In this document: one piece after another, positions 62,580-64,000 of the stretch | Position numbering within the stretch: position 1 is the stretch's first letter | How the letters are laid out: every line of letters begins with the position of its first letter | Program-made: the position numbers and the translations under genes | Notes under the pieces: generated by a model | The model's database searches: none | Seen by the model: the letters and a program-made list of their open reading frames with translations, nothing else | Told to the model about the DNA's origin: nothing | Assembly (NCBI GenBank): GCA_963803735.1 | Contig: CAWDNV010000001.1 | Location: 62,001-126,000, forward strand | Direction of reading: 5' to 3' | Length of the DNA: 64,000 nucleotides | Source of the DNA: Palsa-189 sp963803735 | Lineage (GTDB): Bacteria > Acidobacteriota > Terriglobia > Acidiferrales > UBA7541

Positions 62580-64000
62580 ATGAACTGGTCACACCGTCTC
62601 TCGCTGCAAGCGTGACGCTGCGTGTCGCGGAGGCTCGCGTCGAGGATATTGGGCATGCCCTTGCGCGGTTAGCGCCAGCCGACCTGACGCGCATCGGCGC
62701 ACGAGTTGGGGATGTGCTGAAGATCACCGGCGCAACCGTCTCCGTCGCGCGCGCCGAGCTCGCGGACAAAGGACACCAAGGCGTGATCCAGATCGACGGC
62801 ACGACTCGCAGTAATTGCGGCGCGGGCTTGCAGGAGCAGGTGACGGTAACGCCCATTGAGCACTCCCAGGCTGTAAGCGTGCGCTTGGCTCCATTGTGGG
62901 TTGGGGCAGCACCAGTGATCATCGCACCCGAACGGATGCTCGAGGATCTGGAAAACGTCCCGGTGGTTACGGGCTGCGTGGTGCGTGTGCCAACGTTCGC
63001 CAAGGCCCTGAACTTCCAGGTGGTCCGCACGATTCCCGCGGGGCCGGTGATGATCGGAAAGCGCACCGACATCCGCGTGGTGGAAGGTGAGCAGACGGCG
63101 GCGCGAGCTCCGGCGGTGTCCTACGAAGATATCGGCGGCCTGGAGCGCGAGGTGGCTCGGGTACGCGAAATCGTCGAACTGCCGCTCAAGCACCCTCGCA
63201 TCTTCGAGCGGTTGGGAATCTTGGCGCCGAAGGGCGTGCTGCTCTACGGCCCGCCTGGCACGGGGAAGACCCTGCTGGCCCGAGCTGTCGCGGCCGAGAG
63301 CCGCGTGCACTTCATTCACCTCAACGGCCCCGAGATCATGCGGAAGTTCTACGGCGAGAGCGAGGCCAAGCTCCGCGAAGTATTCGAGGAAGCGGCGCGC
63401 CACGCGCCGGCGATCCTCTTTATCGACGAGATCGACGCGGTCGCTCCCAAACGCGCTGAAGTGACCGGTGAGGTCGAAAAGCGCGTTGTGGCGCAGCTTC
63501 TCAGCTTGATGGATGGCTTTGTGTCACGCGGCCAGGTGATCGTCATGGGCGCCACCAACATTCCCGAGGTTCTGGACCCGGCCCTGCGACGCCCCGGACG
63601 CTTCGATCGGGAAATCGAAATCGGGGTCCCCAACACGCAGGCGCGGCTGCAAATTCTCAAAATCCACACACGGGCCATGCCGCTCGCACGCGACGTCAAT
63701 CTGCAGGAGATCGCTGAGCATTCCCACGGCTTCGTCGGCGCAGACCTCGAAGCGCTAGGCCAGGAAGTCGGGATGATTGCCTTGCGCGGCTTTCTCTCGT
63801 CGGTATCCGTCGAGACCGGCGGCCCGGCGGCCGCCGATCTGGGAACGCTGCAGGTCACGCGCAATGACTTTCTGGCCGGCTTGAAGGAAGTGGAGCCCAG
63901 TGCGACTCGTGAATTTTTTATCGAGAAGAGCACGTCTACATTTGCGGACCTCGGGGGGCTCCAGCAGGTGAAGCGATTGCTCGATGCCATAGTTGAGCAC
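62576..64000 (+). CDS. CDC48-family AAA ATPase (partial, 3' end outside window)
   Basis: ATG 62576 overlaps the upstream stop. The 475 visible residues begin with the CDC48 N domain (VTLRVAEARVEDIGHALARL, ADLTRIGARVGDVLKITGAT, SNCGAGLQEQVTVTPIEHSQ). The D1 ATPase follows: SYEDIGGLEREVARVREIVE, GVLLYGPPGTGKTLLARAVA (Walker A near residue 225), APAILFIDEIDAVAPKRAEV (Walker B), and NIPEVLDPALRRPGRFD with the arginine fingers. D2 is just starting (FADLGGLQQVKRLLDAIVEH) when the window ends. CDC48/VAT unfolds proteins for degradation or remodelling. Bacterial copies are patchy and presumably acquired from archaea. Confidence 0.95.
   Translation, partial: MNELVTPSLAASVTLRVAEARVEDIGHALARLAPADLTRIGARVGDVLKITGATVSVARAELADKGHQGVIQIDGTTRSNCGAGLQEQVTVTPIEHSQAVSVRLAPLWVGAAPVIIAPERMLEDLENVPVVTGCVVRVPTFAKALNFQVVRTIPAGPVMIGKRTDIRVVEGEQTAARAPAVSYEDIGGLEREVARVREIVELPLKHPRIFERLGILAPKGVLLYGPPGTGKTLLARAVAAESRVHFIHLNGPEIMRKFYGESEAKLREVFEEAARHAPAILFIDEIDAVAPKRAEVTGEVEKRVVAQLLSLMDGFVSRGQVIVMGATNIPEVLDPALRRPGRFDREIEIGVPNTQARLQILKIHTRAMPLARDVNLQEIAEHSHGFVGADLEALGQEVGMIALRGFLSSVSVETGGPAAADLGTLQVTRNDFLAGLKEVEPSATREFFIEKSTSTFADLGGLQQVKRLLDAIVEH

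Noticed and set aside
62669..63403. Minus-strand open frame inside CDC48
   Set aside because: It is antisense of the N domain and D1 ATPase. The sense strand is clearly coding.

Overview
The window looks like a chromosomal segment of an Acidobacteriota bacterium (Terriglobia/Acidobacteriia-like). This rests on gene content, not a database search: a YncE-propeller/phosphatase fusion, small secreted and membrane families I associate with that phylum, an imuA-imuB-dnaE2 mutasome, a Phd/PIN pair, and many interspersed palindromic repeats. GC is moderately high, except in an A+T-richer accessory segment at about 5.7-8.1 kb. The last 4 kb (about 60.6-64 kb) also reads like acquired DNA.

Layout. 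1-2.45 kb: a TolC-type efflux protein cut by the window edge, then two small envelope proteins. 2.5-4.76 kb: an S46 peptidase with a one-base frameshift. 4.76-10.1 kb: repeat-rich accessory DNA holding a membrane coiled-coil protein, a truncated PD-(D/E)XK nuclease, an intact restriction-endonuclease-like protein and a repeat-interrupted family gene. 10.1-12.6 kb: two orphan receiver-domain proteins and several very small genes. 13.1-18.4 kb: a haem-binding propeller protein followed by the two subunits of an isoquinoline-oxidoreductase-type molybdenum hydroxylase. 18.4-25.8 kb: a cold-shock gene with a structured leader, a propeller/phosphatase fusion, a diguanylate cyclase, citrate synthase and a toxin-antitoxin pair.

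25.8-36.2 kb is one contiguous phosphate-response locus on the minus strand: phoB, phoR, a second phoU, a porin, pstS-C-A-B and phoU. Four of its promoter regions carry PHO-box-like half-sites spaced exactly 11 bp. pstB and the porin, like the S46 peptidase, are each split by what looks like one extra base. Three such lesions in conserved genes point to sequence errors or very recent decay.

36.4-47.7 kb: an oxalate/formate-type transporter, a TPR protein, a lipase-maturation-factor-like membrane protein, the imuA-imuB-dnaE2 mutagenesis operon and, divergent from it, a UdgX-type uracil-DNA glycosylase. 47.8-58.2 kb: small secreted proteins, a truncated MFS/spermidine-synthase fragment, an alpha/beta-hydrolase-fold protein without its nucleophile serine, a second cold-shock gene with the same leader design, a PepSY membrane protein, a 2OG-Fe(II) oxygenase paired with a heptosyltransferase, and molybdenum genes (mobA, modA-like) that could serve the hydroxylase at 16 kb. 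58.3-64 kb: tRNA-Asn, an integrase remnant, an ABC-F protein, and a divergent pair of transcription units (FadR-type regulator plus helical protein; 115-aa protein plus bacterial CDC48) around a palindromic operator candidate. The CDC48 gene runs off the window.

The most interesting material is the CDC48 cluster, the duplicated cold-shock leader, the 11-bp-periodic PHO regulon, the udgX-mutasome arrangement and the nuclease island at 5.7-8.1 kb.
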